Assembly (NCBI GenBank): GCA_034440615.1
Contig: JAOTOM010004301.1
Span: forward strand, 124,001 to 188,000
DNA from: Ashinkailepas kermadecensis
Taxonomy: Eukaryota; Arthropoda; Thecostraca; Neolepadidae
Reading direction: 5' to 3'
DNA length: 64,000 nucleotides
The stretch's first letter is position 1, and each line of letters begins with the position of its first letter. This document shows, in pieces, positions 52,179 to 63,398 of this stretch. Below the pieces are notes generated by a model. The model had not been told where the DNA came from and did not search any database. It saw only the letters and a list, made by a program, of their open reading frames with translations. The position numbers and the translations under genes were made by a program.

Positions 52179-52225
52179 TTAACCCTCATCAGACTGAGGG
52201 GTTCTTCCGGACCCCTCAGAGTCTG
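52179..52225. other. TTAACCC hairpin resembling a piggyBac terminus
   Basis: TTAACCC at 52179 is followed by an imperfect hairpin, AGACTGAGGGGT and ACCCCTCAGAGTCT. TTAACCC followed by a GGGGT/ACCCC stem is a layout seen in ends of some piggyBac-like elements. No partner end was found nearby, so this is only a candidate. Confidence 0.3.
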
Positions 52226-52558
52226 CCCAAGTTCTGCAACGCAGGAACCTGTATTGTACGTATCTTGCCTCGCTTGCCCAGGGTTCCGAACAGCTCATTT
52301 CACTCTTGTAGCAAAGCTGCACAACTCGCTGCCGAAATATGACGCTATGTTTCCTCGTGTCTGTTCAAATGTGCGTTCTTAGATCACTTCGCTTATAAGG
52401 CTCTGGACATTATTCCCCCTGGACATTGCGTTGCTTTCCTGCTTATAACCCTCACAGTGCTTATGGACGGAGGGGAAGCAACAAACGCCTCCCCCTCCTG
52501 TTGTCTTTCGGCGATGGCGGGAAAACGGCCCAAGTAGCATGCTCGAACTTGGTACAGC

Positions 52559-52650
52559 TTTCCATACCTCAATGTCGTATGTCTCAGACTTTCCATACCT
52601 CAATGTCGTATGTCTCAGACTTTCCATCCCCAATGTCGTATGTCTAAGAC
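52559..52650. repeat. 31 bp tandem triplication
   Basis: Three units starting TTTCCATACCTCAATGTCGT at 52559 and 52590, and a variant (CATCCCCAATG) at 52621. Confidence 0.95.
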
Positions 52651-55600
52651 AAACTTGGAGGCAGTTCGTTCAAGGTTACTGAGCTCCAGCCTGTTAAGTA
52701 AAGTCACGTCCAAACAACTTCGGGAATATGTCTGTCTCACATTCCCGAATACAGCTGTTTACATGAAGCGAAATTGTCAGGGATTGTTTATCTCAACTGA
52801 GCTGATAAGACTGCTATCTGGGACTTGGTTTACTTTTGTTCTTCATAGCGTCATAGTTTCACCTTGATCAGCATTTTAGGTTTGGTCACACCTTTCTCAT
52901 AACCCTGCATTTTTATATAGTTAGGTAGACATAGCGTGTTATTTAGGTGGCTTCTATTACGGTGTTTATGATGGAATTCTCGATTCGTTACCGTACGGAA
53001 CCGAGATGAAGTGATGCTAGTATCATTTAGAAAGGGGTACTGAGTGCATCGAAATATGCGTCTAAGTTGATATAGATGCCATATTGCAGGTTGAAATATC
53101 TCTGGGAACTAAAAAATTTGAAAATATTGTCCCATTAAGCTGTTCAAAACAACTATTCCTTCCTAAATTACCTACACTTATTGCCGCATCCGCCTATGCT
53201 CCAAGATTTTTGGTAGCTTTCCTGCCAGAATCTCGGTCCTGGTCGCCGACCGGGACCGAGATGAAGAAACTGGTACCTTGATAGTGATGGGAAAAATGCC
53301 AACAAATCACAGACAGCCAGTAACTGTAAGGGCGATTTCTATTGGTGGAACCTCGTCATTCCACTCGGCCGTGTCTTGATGTGAAAATGTGCTCTGACGG
53401 CGTCGGAGCGCGCCCATACTGTCTAACTAAAAGTGATATTTCACATAACTCTGTTAATTTATCAGATTGAAATAATTGTACTTGGATGCAAATAGCTGGA
53501 AGCTATCTTCACATGTGACGCATGCTAAGTTTTGGTTCCCTATCAACATTCCCAGACGGCAAGAGTGATTCACAAAAAATAATATACAGGTCTGGCTGGG
53601 CATAGCTGAGGTAAGGAGGCATTTGTACAGCCGTAGGGAAGACTAGTTCTGGGTTGAAAATTGTCAATTTATGAAATTTGCGGAAATTATACGACGGACT
53701 GGGAGACATCTCAAGCATGTTTTTAGCTTGGACGTCAAAGTGTAAAGTAATGCTTGAAAAGCTGGGAGTGGAAAACTAAGGAAGTACAAAAATTAGAAAA
53801 ATGATGGGAAAATAGGGGAGTGTAGGACTTACAACAATATCTGGAGAAAGGAGTGGGAAATTGTTCCAAACTGAGCCATTTGCCATTGCTCCATTTGCCA
53901 TTTGCTACTGAAATATGTTTTTTTTTAAAAACAAATGTTGATGACCTACCTCCAGGTTCCATTGGTGTCTGCATGAGTTCGTAATTACCATAATATCACA
54001 TCACGTAAGCTGCTTAATATATAAGCTGTTTATCTTAGTGATACTGATAATATTTCAAATGCATGTTATTGTAGTTAATTGTTGCACCTGCAGGTGAAGT
54101 GGTAAGAATGGGTGGAGCTTCCTAAGATTTTCGTGAAGCCTGGGCCAACCATCTTCGCCTTGGCCCACCCAACTCCTGGTTCTCTTATCATGAGATCCCA
54201 TCGGGTGGGCCCCATTAACAAAATTTTCAGCATTCATGGTGTCGCTGCATTGGGTCTCACCGATATTTTTTTTAAACTTCTCCATCCATTGCAGTGAGTA
54301 TGCACACACATTATTGTTGCCCATGGTGTAGAAGGGCCACTGATTGAATACATTCTAATAATTTGCCATTTTGAACATTTCACATATTCTAAGAGAGTGG
54401 ATTGCTATTAGCTGCTGCAACATGTTGTTGGAAGAACATGAATATATGATGTTACAAATTGAAATCACATGATGATTTTAGTTGCAAGTATGACATTCTT
54501 AGCCTTTGATACCTTCAAAGGATATGCAAAGCTCGGTTAGAGTACATTCTATGCAATATTTGTACCAAAATAGCACGTGATGCGAACTCCATTGTAAAAA
54601 GAGGAAGTCTCCTCATCAGTAGAGCATCACATTGGATAGGCTTGTGTGAATGCAATTTTAAAAAAAAATGACTTGTGTTATAGTAGGTACTTCTGTGTTG
54701 TATATATATGAAGAAGAAAAATTGAGTAAATAACTGGCGTCGGTGTGATAATGCAATTTCTGTAAATCACCTAAAAAAACATTCATGATGGTACATTCAT
54801 TATGACCTGGATGGAAGTATTTTTTGCTCCACGGATTTCGGAAATGTGCGTCTGAGGCATCATTATAAAAACAATATTTTACTAATACAATTTGTTTAGA
54901 ATTTGAGAAAGCGCCGAGAATGTCCAACTGCTTAAAATCCGGCCGTGGGGTGGGTGGGGTGGGGGGAGCATGGTCCGAATGCCCCCTGGACTCGCTAGTG
55001 GTAAAGCGCATTCGAACTTACCAGAGGGGTGCCTTTGGCCAGCAAAATTCCAGGGGACGTAGTTGGGTTTCTACGAAGGGACGCCTTGTTCCTATGAGGG
55101 GGAGGCGCGCCGTTCTCCGATTGGAAAGCTACTACTCGAATTTCTCCTTGTGTCAATCCATCGATATTTTGTAGCTGAGGTATTTATTTGCACTGAGTAC
55201 AGTACAGTGACACGGAAACTGTTTTAAAGTTGCGGGGGAGGGGCGGGGAAGGGTCACTTTGAGGTCGATTTTGTATCATCGGTGCAGCCAGGATATTTTG
55301 TTAGGAGGGCGACCAAAATAAATGGAATGAAAAGATACATCTTTTCGCGCGCGAAGCGGACATAAAAATTTTGGTTTTGCCCGGTGAAAATCTCAAAATT
55401 TATCGTTTCACCCATCGCATTTTTTGGTTCGTAAGGGGCAGGCTCCCTTGGCTGCACCTCTGTTTTGTATGCAAAGCCTATCAGATTTATGCTAAACCAT
55501 TGCAGGTGGCTCGGAGCCCGGAAAGAACATATTCGATAACACGTTGCAAAATTCGGTAAAATGCTTAAGCTGAGCAGATTCGGCAAACCGTCCTTAATTA

Positions 55601-58185
55601 TCATTACGCTGTCGATATTCTGCAAGAGTACTCTACATGAACGGTGCTCTCTATTGTCCCATGAGCGCCAATGCTGCATTACTTACTCTGCTACCAAATT
55701 TAGATGCAACTAAATTACTGCCAGAATATAGTAGTTTTCTATATAGTATGAACCAGTATATTTGGGTACGCAACGGGACCAAGTACTTTTTAAAATTGCA
55801 TCGTAAGCAGCGTATATCTATCCCCAAAATAAGTGTTGAAAAAATTCAAATCTGAACATTTGGAAAAAGTATAACATTCTTTTAACATTTGACTACCATT
55901 TTTAAGAGCAGTTCGATACACCCTTTCTCTCTGATTCAAAATCACGTGTAATTTTCGAAATCATCCATAAAATGAACTCCCAGGGCCGAAAAATGAGTCA
56001 TCCATGACATCATGGCTGTCTATTGTGGCGTCATATCTTTTGTGGAAGTTGAAAAATTATAGTTGCGTTATTCGGAAATCGTAGGGTCTATCCAACGAAC
56101 GATATGTATATTTTTTTGGTTGCAATAAAGTCCAAGATCCTCAGGGCGGAAACCCTTTCCTCTACCGGACAAGGGATGATCCGCCAGGCGGGATAAGTGA
56201 AGAGTTCGCTTAACCTAGAGTTGTGTTTCGTGTGGATTTCACAGTCCGCCATTATACAACTGTTAATATCCGCCGCTTTTCTCGACATCCCCTAGTCCTC
56301 GCAGTGCGGGGGGTCATTTTGACCGTACCACTAAGGTTTTCTATGCTAACTCCTGAACCTTTCAGAATATCACTTTGAAGTTTTGCATATATTCCAAAAA
56401 TGTACGGGAGCACATTGTGTCAAAACGTTAAGTTCAAGTTTCTGACGGTACCGGAGTTAAGTTTGGTCAAATTCAGATCAACATCTTTTCTCAATGCATC
56501 CTTTAGATGTGTATTGAAACATTTGTCATAAGTTAACCATGCAAGATAGTGTCAGAAGTGAAATATGAGTGCAAAAACAAATTATGACATAAATACTTAT
56601 AAAAGACCAAATGTAGCCTCACGTCACGTCGTAGACTAATGGTGAAACGGGAAATAATTTGTGTGTTATATATCTTTGTGGTTAGTGAATATTGATGAAG
56701 ACCGGATATATATGTCGCGGGAATTTACGTCCTCCAAGCCCATTCAAAGCTTAACGACAATATATGGTCAGGTCATCGAGCCATGACCTGCCAATCCGAG
56801 GATACGTATTGCAGGCGCTCTGGAAGCTAAAATGTGCACTATTAAGATGGAAATTGGCATATGAAGGCCATGGTACGCGTCGATTTCATTTATGATTTGA
56901 CTGAGATTCCCAACTTAATGGTGCAAAACGAATATTTGCTTTGACATTTTTTGTTGGAGAACTTCAAAAAGGAAAACAATACCTTAATTTTTTCCCTTTT
57001 TTCCTTCGCTGGAAAACATTTGGCTTCGCTTATGTTACAAATCACTAATTTTTCCTGAGCGTCATCTATTTCGAAGGCTTTCATTTTCACCGGTTCACCA
57101 CATGTTTTCCGATATTTGACTTTGACGGAATCGGTGGCCTTGACCTTTGCACATGTTACATGTGCTAGGTTAAGCTTTCACATTATCAACATTGAAGCAT
57201 GAAATCGTATTTGTTTTGCAACCAGGTTCCGAAAACTGCGGCGAAGGTGGATAATCGACTGCACCTCGACATTGATGTGGCTGACCTGACCTGAATGTCA
57301 ACCAAAAGAGATGGAGAAAGATGTTTCGGATAACTTAGAAATTTCAAGGATGGAGTACATCATGATCTTCACTACTACTCTCTGTATTGGCAAGAACACA
57401 AGTTACTGGCAAATTGATCCGACCCCTCACGTATTGAGAGTTGTAGGACATTATCCTTCTCTGAGGAGGTTAAGGAAAAATCAACACAGCCCATGTGCAT
57501 TATTTTTCGAGCATCCTGATGAGTGCACATTATAAGCTTGACCATGACGTAGGACTTTTGAAAAAGTGAGAGCGACAAAATGACAAATAATGCTCTTGAG
57601 CAACGGAGGGGGATGCGTGCCCAGGTTGCCTCACACGTTTTTGGTGCCCAAGCACGCTTGTGGGTCTATGTGCACCCACCAAGGTACATATTGTTGCGCC
57701 TCTGATATCATCCTGCCTTGAGGAACTTATTTTATATATATATATATATATATATAATTGAGTTACCGACTATACCGCTGGAAGAAGGTCTGATGGCGTA
57801 GCTGATAGACGTATGGAGGGCCAGTAGCCGATGACGGTACCCGCAAGACACTTGATGACTTGCCACTGACATGCACCTGATGGCGCGCACCATTGAAAGG
57901 GTAAACTATTGGTAAGCTTGGAATATATATGAGCAAATTGTTGGCATGACAATGTATTCAGCTCCAGCACTATCTCACTGAAGCCAGTTTTGCGCATGAC
58001 TTGCCAGCATGGTGGTGTCTGGACGTTTCGAAAATCCTCGCTTGGTTCCGTTCGAACAATATAACCTCAGGTATTGCCTGGTCATTGTGCACTATCACTA
58101 CCGGGAAGTAGACTTTGCTAAATGTTTTACTTTGCTAAATATCGCTGGTTCCTTCTTACTGTTCAAACGTTAACAAACACATCGC
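52651..58185. other. Long unique AT-rich region, no gene recognised
   Basis: 5.5 kb without tandem arrays apart from a short AT run at 57732-57757. Open frames stay below 142 codons and lack domain motifs. It could be intergenic or a long intron. Recurring GACCTTGACC-like words (57138-57148) do not form an array. Confidence 0.45.
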
Positions 58186-58333
58186 AGGTCGCGGTAGCCT
58201 AGTCCGCAGGACGTCAAACTCTTAATCATCTTGTCGTGGGTTTCAATCGTGCAATCGTTTGGATTATCGAGTCCACTCCCGACCAATCAGCGTGAGAGGT
58301 TTGTGCTGCTATGTAACCTAACAGTTGAATGCG
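58186..58333 (+). mobile_element. tRNA-derived SINE, copy 1
   Basis: Starts with a tRNA-like head: GGTCGCGGTAGCCTAGTCCG (A-box region), then AAACTCTTAATCAT (a Lys-CTT-like anticodon loop) and GTCGTGGGTTTCAATCG (decayed B box). A tRNA-unrelated body follows: TTTGGATTATCGAG, GACCAATCAGCGTGAGAGGT, then ending TAACAGTTGAATGCG. Head and body both align to the copy at 60604-60742. No open frame; transcription would be by RNA polymerase III. Confidence 0.8.
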
Positions 58334-59856
58334 TCGTAAAAGAGCCAAAAGTTCTATTCTTCTGCTTTTCTACAAACACATGCAGCCGAGCTACTAGTTT
58401 TCACGTGGCTCGCGTGGTAGATCGAGCTGGCTTCCAGTTCAGACGACTGGCTTCTTGTTCAGACGATCCGGAAAAATCGGCCCACATTTCAGAGACCTGG
58501 CGACATCCATGCGCATGTGTATTCTGGTACCGACAAGTTGGGCCTTTCGGCACACGCGGCCACCGCTCACCGCACAGACACTCTGGTGCCGTGCTTGACT
58601 AGCGGTACACGGAAAGACAGCGTGAGACAAAGCTTCCACATTCGCTACTCGCATTGCTCGCAGACATTATCGAACGAAAAACTCAAAGTGGCGTTCTACA
58701 GTCCAGCACAACGATCAGATCCGCGGAAGGTCACCTATGCCATCGCCGCCTTGCTCAATGGAGTATCACAGCAGTATGAAGAGCCGTTTATGAAATTCCG
58801 CACGGTGATGAGCCTCTGTTATCGGTATGGGCGTGAATCACAGCATGGTAATGAGAATGAAAGATACATATTTTGATATTGTTCGATGCGATTGGATCTT
58901 ATGCTATTTTAATTATGCTCCATCGTGAACGCCTTAATGTCGCATTTCACAATATACCGTTTAGTCATATGTGACAGAAATTGTATCTCCAATTGGTTGA
59001 ATAAAAATACATTGCAATATGTCTACTACTAATAAATGCAACAGCCATCAAATATGGACCTAAGGACATCTTAACTTCACAAGCACGGACATCGTATACT
59101 ACCGACAAACCGGTGTCATGGCATCTGGGGTACAGCTTTGGTAGGGTATGGAGGACTAGATTGTGATTACACATCGGCTAAGAATCATCTATTTACAAAA
59201 ATATGAATCGCACAATTCACACGTGGTGGTATTGGAACCGTCGCAATCCGCTGCATGGGCTAGTGTTGCGTGTGCCATCATGACAAACTGCACAACAATT
59301 TGCTCTGGAGCCATTCTCACACATTCAGGCATCCCACCAGAACTGAATTCGAGTAAATGGGTACCAAAACAAAAATCGCCTGACTCACTGAATACCTGTA
59401 GAGCATGCTTCTGACTAAGGTACGCTCTCGTGAGCTCACTCGCGTATGCAGGTTGTTCGGTTGAGGTATTGAAATGCAACGCGCCGGCGCCGTCGCCAGG
59501 TGTACAAAACCTGCCTTCGACGTCAAGGTCATCAGATTCCCATAATTCCTGGCTGTTCAGATTCTCAGCATCTGCAGCGAGGAGCTCGAGATCGCACGCT
59601 CGTGACACGTTTTGTATGAAAGTTTTGGCGGGCGCGTGTACAAAGCCGCATCCCCTCGAAGTGGGCAGGATCCACCCTGAAAGACATGCCACGTGGCTCG
59701 CCGGTGACCGACGAAGCAATGAGCTTCATAGAAGCTTCTCAAAGTTGTGTCGTACTCCCGAGGAGCTTGTGTGGTCCCCAGACAGCTCCTGCGCAGTTCT
59801 GGGCCACCCTCGGAGGGATGCTGGGTAGACGCAGCTGAGTGTAGCTTCGAGTCCGT
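58334..59856. other. Region downstream of the candidate minus-strand gene
   Basis: Unique sequence. The longest frame (59189-59719, minus, 176 codons) is uninterrupted but has no motif I recognise. It lies just past the stop of the candidate terminal exon, so it may be 3' untranslated sequence or chance. Not called as a gene. Confidence 0.3.
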
Positions 59857-60000
59857 TCACGGCAGTTTGTGTGCCACTGTGACGCAGATGTGGAGGGCAA
59901 TGCCGGCCCACAGACACTTGTCCAGAGTGAGCTGGCCGCAGACTGCGTCCAGGGCGGCCAGCAGTGGTGCGTTGTCACAGCCGCCCCTGTCCTTCCGCTC
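59857..60000 (-). CDS. Candidate 3'-terminal exon, membrane-anchored protein
   Basis: On the minus strand a splice acceptor (GTGTGTTGTTGCAG, to 60001) is followed by 47 codons and a TGA at 59859-59857. The peptide begins ERKDRGGCDNAPLLAALDAV and ends with a hydrophobic run, CLWAGIALHICVTVAHKLP. It starts in phase 0, which fits the phase-0 donor at 63399. In cation-selective Cys-loop receptors the end of the M3-M4 loop reads D-W-x7-L/V-D-R before M4; here D-N-x6-L-D-A falls at equivalent spacing before the hydrophobic run, but the usual Trp and Arg are absent. A BH2-plus-tail reading (GGC-D instead of GGW-D) of a BCL-2 family protein is the alternative. The function is unproven. Confidence 0.4.
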   Translation of the reverse strand, partial: ERKDRGGCDNAPLLAALDAVCGQLTLDKCLWAGIALHICVTVAHKLP

Positions 60001-60603
60001 CTGCAACAACACACGCACCAGGGTCACAGGCGCACTCGCCATCAGAACCAGCGCCACCGTCAGACGCAGCAGTGTCTTCACAGCCAGCGCCAGCACAACA
60101 GTCAGCCTCGTAAGTAGGATTAGAACCAGAAATGATTTTCGGAACCAGAAACAGAGTCGCTAACTGTCATTCAGATTCTAAGTCAGGCATCACCAGGGTG
60201 CGAGTCAGGAGAAAGATCCAAATCAGCACCAGAACTCCAACGAAAATCACCTTCAAAACCCCAGTCAAAATCGCAATCGAGACCATGGCCAATCTCATCA
60301 TAGCTCAATCAGAACCATGGTCGGAGTTCCAATGAATTAAATAACACAAGCACTGGCTGCTGATCCATATTTATGTATAAATTGCTTAGCGACGATAATG
60401 CCAGAGGATTGCCAGCCGAGTATCCTGAACTGGAGGTACAAAGATGGAGCTCAGTTCGATTAATATCGAAAATTAAAGTTCCAGCAACTTGCAAAACTCA
60501 ATGCCATCAATACCGGTAGCAAATGCAAGGTTGTTCTGCTGAACTAAACCAGCAGCAGTAGTAGCAACACCGAACAACAGGAGAACCTTGGGTAATTATA
60601 TTG

Positions 60604-60742
60604 CTCATTCAACTGCTAGGTCATATAGTGTCGCCAACCTATCACGCGAATTGGTCGAGGTAATCCAACCGGTTGTGGGATTCGAACCCACGATCTTATG
60701 ATCAAGAGTCCAGAGCCCTTCCGATCGAGCTACCGCGAGCCC
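60604..60742 (-). mobile_element. tRNA-derived SINE, copy 2
   Basis: Minus-strand copy of the family at 58186. The head reads GGCTCGCGGTAGCTCGATCG (A box), GGACTCTTGATCAT (Lys-CTT-like loop) and GTGGGTTCGAATCCCAC (perfect B box). The body has GGTTGGATTACC, CAATTCGCGTGATAGGT, CTATATGACC and AGCAGTTGAATGAG. The anticodon and acceptor stems do not pair, so it is not a tRNA gene. It lacks about 10 bp of the body present in copy 1. Confidence 0.85.
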
Positions 60743-60834
60743 TCCTCCCTCTTTGGGGACCCCTGCAGAAGCCCACTGGCCGACTGAGCAATCAATGAAC
60801 AGAAGCAATTTGTAGTGAAATGTGGGCCATTACA

Positions 60835-61265
60835 TGCATGCCGTGTGTCAAATGGGTACGGCGTGTCAGATCCATGTCGTGTGTCAAATGGGTACGGCGT
60901 GTCGGATCCATGTCGTGTGTCAAATGGGTACGGCGTGTCAGGTCCATGTCGTGTGTCAAATGGGTACGGCGTGTCAGATCCATGTCGTGTGTCAAATGGG
61001 TACGGCGTGTCAGGTCCATGTCGTATGTCAAATGGGTACGGCGTGTCAGGTCCATGTCGTGTGTCAAATGGGTACGGCGTGTCAGGTTCATGTCGTGTGT
61101 CAAATGGGTACGGCGTGTCAGATCCATGTCGTGTGTCAAATGGGCACGGCGTGTCAGGTTCATGTCGTGTGTCAAATGGGTACGGCGTGTCAGATCCATG
61201 TCGTGTGTCAAATGGGCACGGCGTGTCAGGTCCATGTCGTGTGTCAAATGGGTACGGTATGTCAG
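60835..61265. repeat. 36 bp minisatellite (dimer of an 18 bp unit)
   Basis: About 12 units of 36 bp: GTGTCAAATGGGTACGGC followed by GTGTCAGATCCATGTCGT. The halves are diverged forms of one 18-mer, so this is a higher-order repeat. GGGCAC and TTCATG variants alternate in the right part. Confidence 0.96.
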
Positions 61266-61825
61266 ACGGCTGCAATATGTCAGATGGGTGCAGTGTGTCA
61301 GATGATACTGTGTTTCCGATGGGTTCAGTGTGTCAGATTGGTGCAGTACGTTAGATGGGTGCCGTGTGTCAGATTGGTACGATGTGTTAGATGGGTACAG
61401 TGTGTCAGATGGGTACTGTGTGTCAGATGGGTACGGTGCCAGATGTGTGCGGTGTGTAAGATGGGTGCAGTGTAGCAGATGGGTACAGTATGTCAAATGG
61501 GTGCAGTATGTCAGATGGGTACCGTGTGTCGGATAGGTGTAGTGTGTTAGATGGGCACAGTGAATCAGATGAGCACGATGTGTCAGATTGGTAAGGTGTG
61601 TCAGATTCAGATGGGTACGGTGTGTCAGATGGGTGCGGTGTGTCAGATGGGTGCGGTGTGTCAGATGGGTGCGGTGTGTCAGATGGGTGCCGTGTGTCAG
61701 ATAGGTGTGGTGTGTCAGATGGGTGTCGTTTGTCAGATAGGTGTGGTGTGTCAGATGGGTGCGGTGTGTCAGATGGGTGTGGTGTGTCAGATGGGTGCCG
61801 TGTGTCAGATGAGCGCGGTGTGTGG
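61266..61825. repeat. 18 bp minisatellite (GTGTCAGATGGGTGCGGT)
   Basis: About 30 units of 18 bp, degenerate on the left (61266-61590) and homogeneous on the right (61620-61810). This is the monomer form of the neighbouring 36 bp dimer array. The 394-codon minus-strand frame through both arrays is a by-product. Confidence 0.96.
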
Positions 61826-63398
61826 GTGTGTCGGCCGTCGGACTCCTGATCCGCCGTGTTCCGAGGCGACTGTCGTCTCGGGACATCGATTTCTCGGCCA
61901 TAATCAGCACGCAGCCGAACAAAAAGTGTCGCCGCTCGCTGACAGTCGTGCGGCTAATGATCCGCGCAGACGCCACGCGGCCACAGCAGGTGTGCGTCGG
62001 AAACGTATCAGATGGCTCGCCGCACCGGCAGTGATCAGGTGGCCACCGCGCACGTTCGGTCGCGCCCTCTGATATGGCCTTGAACCCGAGTGTTCAGGTG
62101 CGTGTGCCGTGGCTGACGCTGGTGAGATTGGGCGATGGATCTGTCCCTTCGTTTGTCGCACGATACAAATGCTATCCGAGTGTCAGCGAACGAATTGCAT
62201 GTTGCATGCTTCATATATTCAGCAGAAAGTATTTGGAGGAAATGCGCTGGTAGCTAAGCCATCTGCCATCCTCATTTCCCGAATAAATGTATTAATTATT
62301 TTCACGCGATCCAAGTGGCGCTGTTTCTGCTATCAATGTTTCGCTGGTGAGGTTGTCTCGGAACACGGCCGCTCGAGTACCTCTCGTGAGAAGACAAGTT
62401 TCCTTATCGCATTTTACGCTTCAGAAGTTTCCTTATAAAGCAGATGATGAAAATTAACTCGCCAAGCAGCCGTAGGGCTTCTCTTTGACTGGGTCGCTGG
62501 CCCGGTAACTTTGTGCTCATACTTGTAATTACAGTTCCAATGTTTTCATACGCAAGAACAAAGTGCACCCCCAGCAGAGGCACGGTCAATATCAAGCTCC
62601 TTCCCATCTAATTACTTGCCTGAGCTCCCGGGGGATTTTCCCATAACGCTACTGATTTCATCATCCTGGTATGGATAATACGGTTGAGACGTTCTAAATT
62701 GGGCAAATGTTGGGGAGATTCCGTTCAAGACGACGGCTGCTAAACAGTAAATGTAGGGCTGTTGGGTCTATTGATTTCTAAAGAATGACGATCGGCTTAC
62801 TTTGAACACACAGAATTACCGACTCGTTCACATGAAGCTAATTTTTTTAAACTGGGTCGCGAATGTTAGCGTCAGTCTTAAGCGAACACAATAGAAGATG
62901 TCCTCCCTACCGTTAGGGTACGAAATATCTTATTTCGGAACCAGAAATCTTGAGAATGAAGACCAGCCTTACCTTATTACCTTACCACCTATACCTTATA
63001 TTTTTTCTTACGAAGAATAACATTTTCCCCTAGAAGTATAGTTCGAATCCTACTCACCGATCAAGAAACAAACATATTGGGAAGGAAGCTTCTTACATTC
63101 CGCCTCCCTCATAGGAGAATTATGGCTGCGCTGCTGATGTCGGCCCCGTCCAAACCACCATCGCTATCCAGGAACCAGCTGAAGCTGTGCGGTGTCCATT
63201 CTAATGGTTTGAACATAAAATCAACCTCATTTAAGTTCGTTGTCAATCGGTTTCATATCATCTATTATTATCGTCTACTATCGGGTTCACATCGTTCTCC
63301 GTCAGTCACACGCAGTATTTGTTACCACTGCACATCGTCACACGACACTAACGCCAGAGCATCACATCACTCTGGCACTGAAGAACAGCAATGCCTAC

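Larger units (their letters stand above)
60001..63398 (-). other. Candidate 3.4 kb intron
   Basis: Bounded on the minus strand by AAG|GTAGGC at the 5' side (63399/63398) and TTGTTGCAG|GAG at the 3' side. Both borders are phase 0. It holds a SINE and two related minisatellites. 61850-63398 is unique sequence in which I see no further convincing exon, although a 67-codon minus frame (62404-62607) has a hydrophobic start. Additional exons cannot be excluded. Confidence 0.4.

Noticed and set aside
59189..59719. 176-codon minus-strand frame as a gene
   Set aside because: No recognised motif, and a frame of this length is expected about once by chance in a window this size.
59857..60000. Firm assignment to the BCL-2 family from GGCD resembling the BH2 GGWD motif
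   Set aside because: The key Trp is missing and no BH1 exon (NWGR type) was found between the two exons; kept only as an alternative.
60604..60742. Functional tRNA-Lys gene
   Set aside because: The A and B boxes are good, but the anticodon stem and acceptor stem do not pair, and a shared non-tRNA body follows, so it is called a SINE.
60792..61976. 394-codon minus-strand frame rich in THLTHRTHL
   Set aside because: Translation of the 18/36 bp minisatellite.
62404..62607. Extra exon between the two candidate exons (hydrophobic GRSLILTVPLLGVHFVLAYE)
   Set aside because: No convincing acceptor/donor pair in phase, and the resemblance to any known domain is weak.
63030..63060. B-box-like GTTCGAATCCTACTCACC
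   Set aside because: No A box or clover-leaf pairing upstream.
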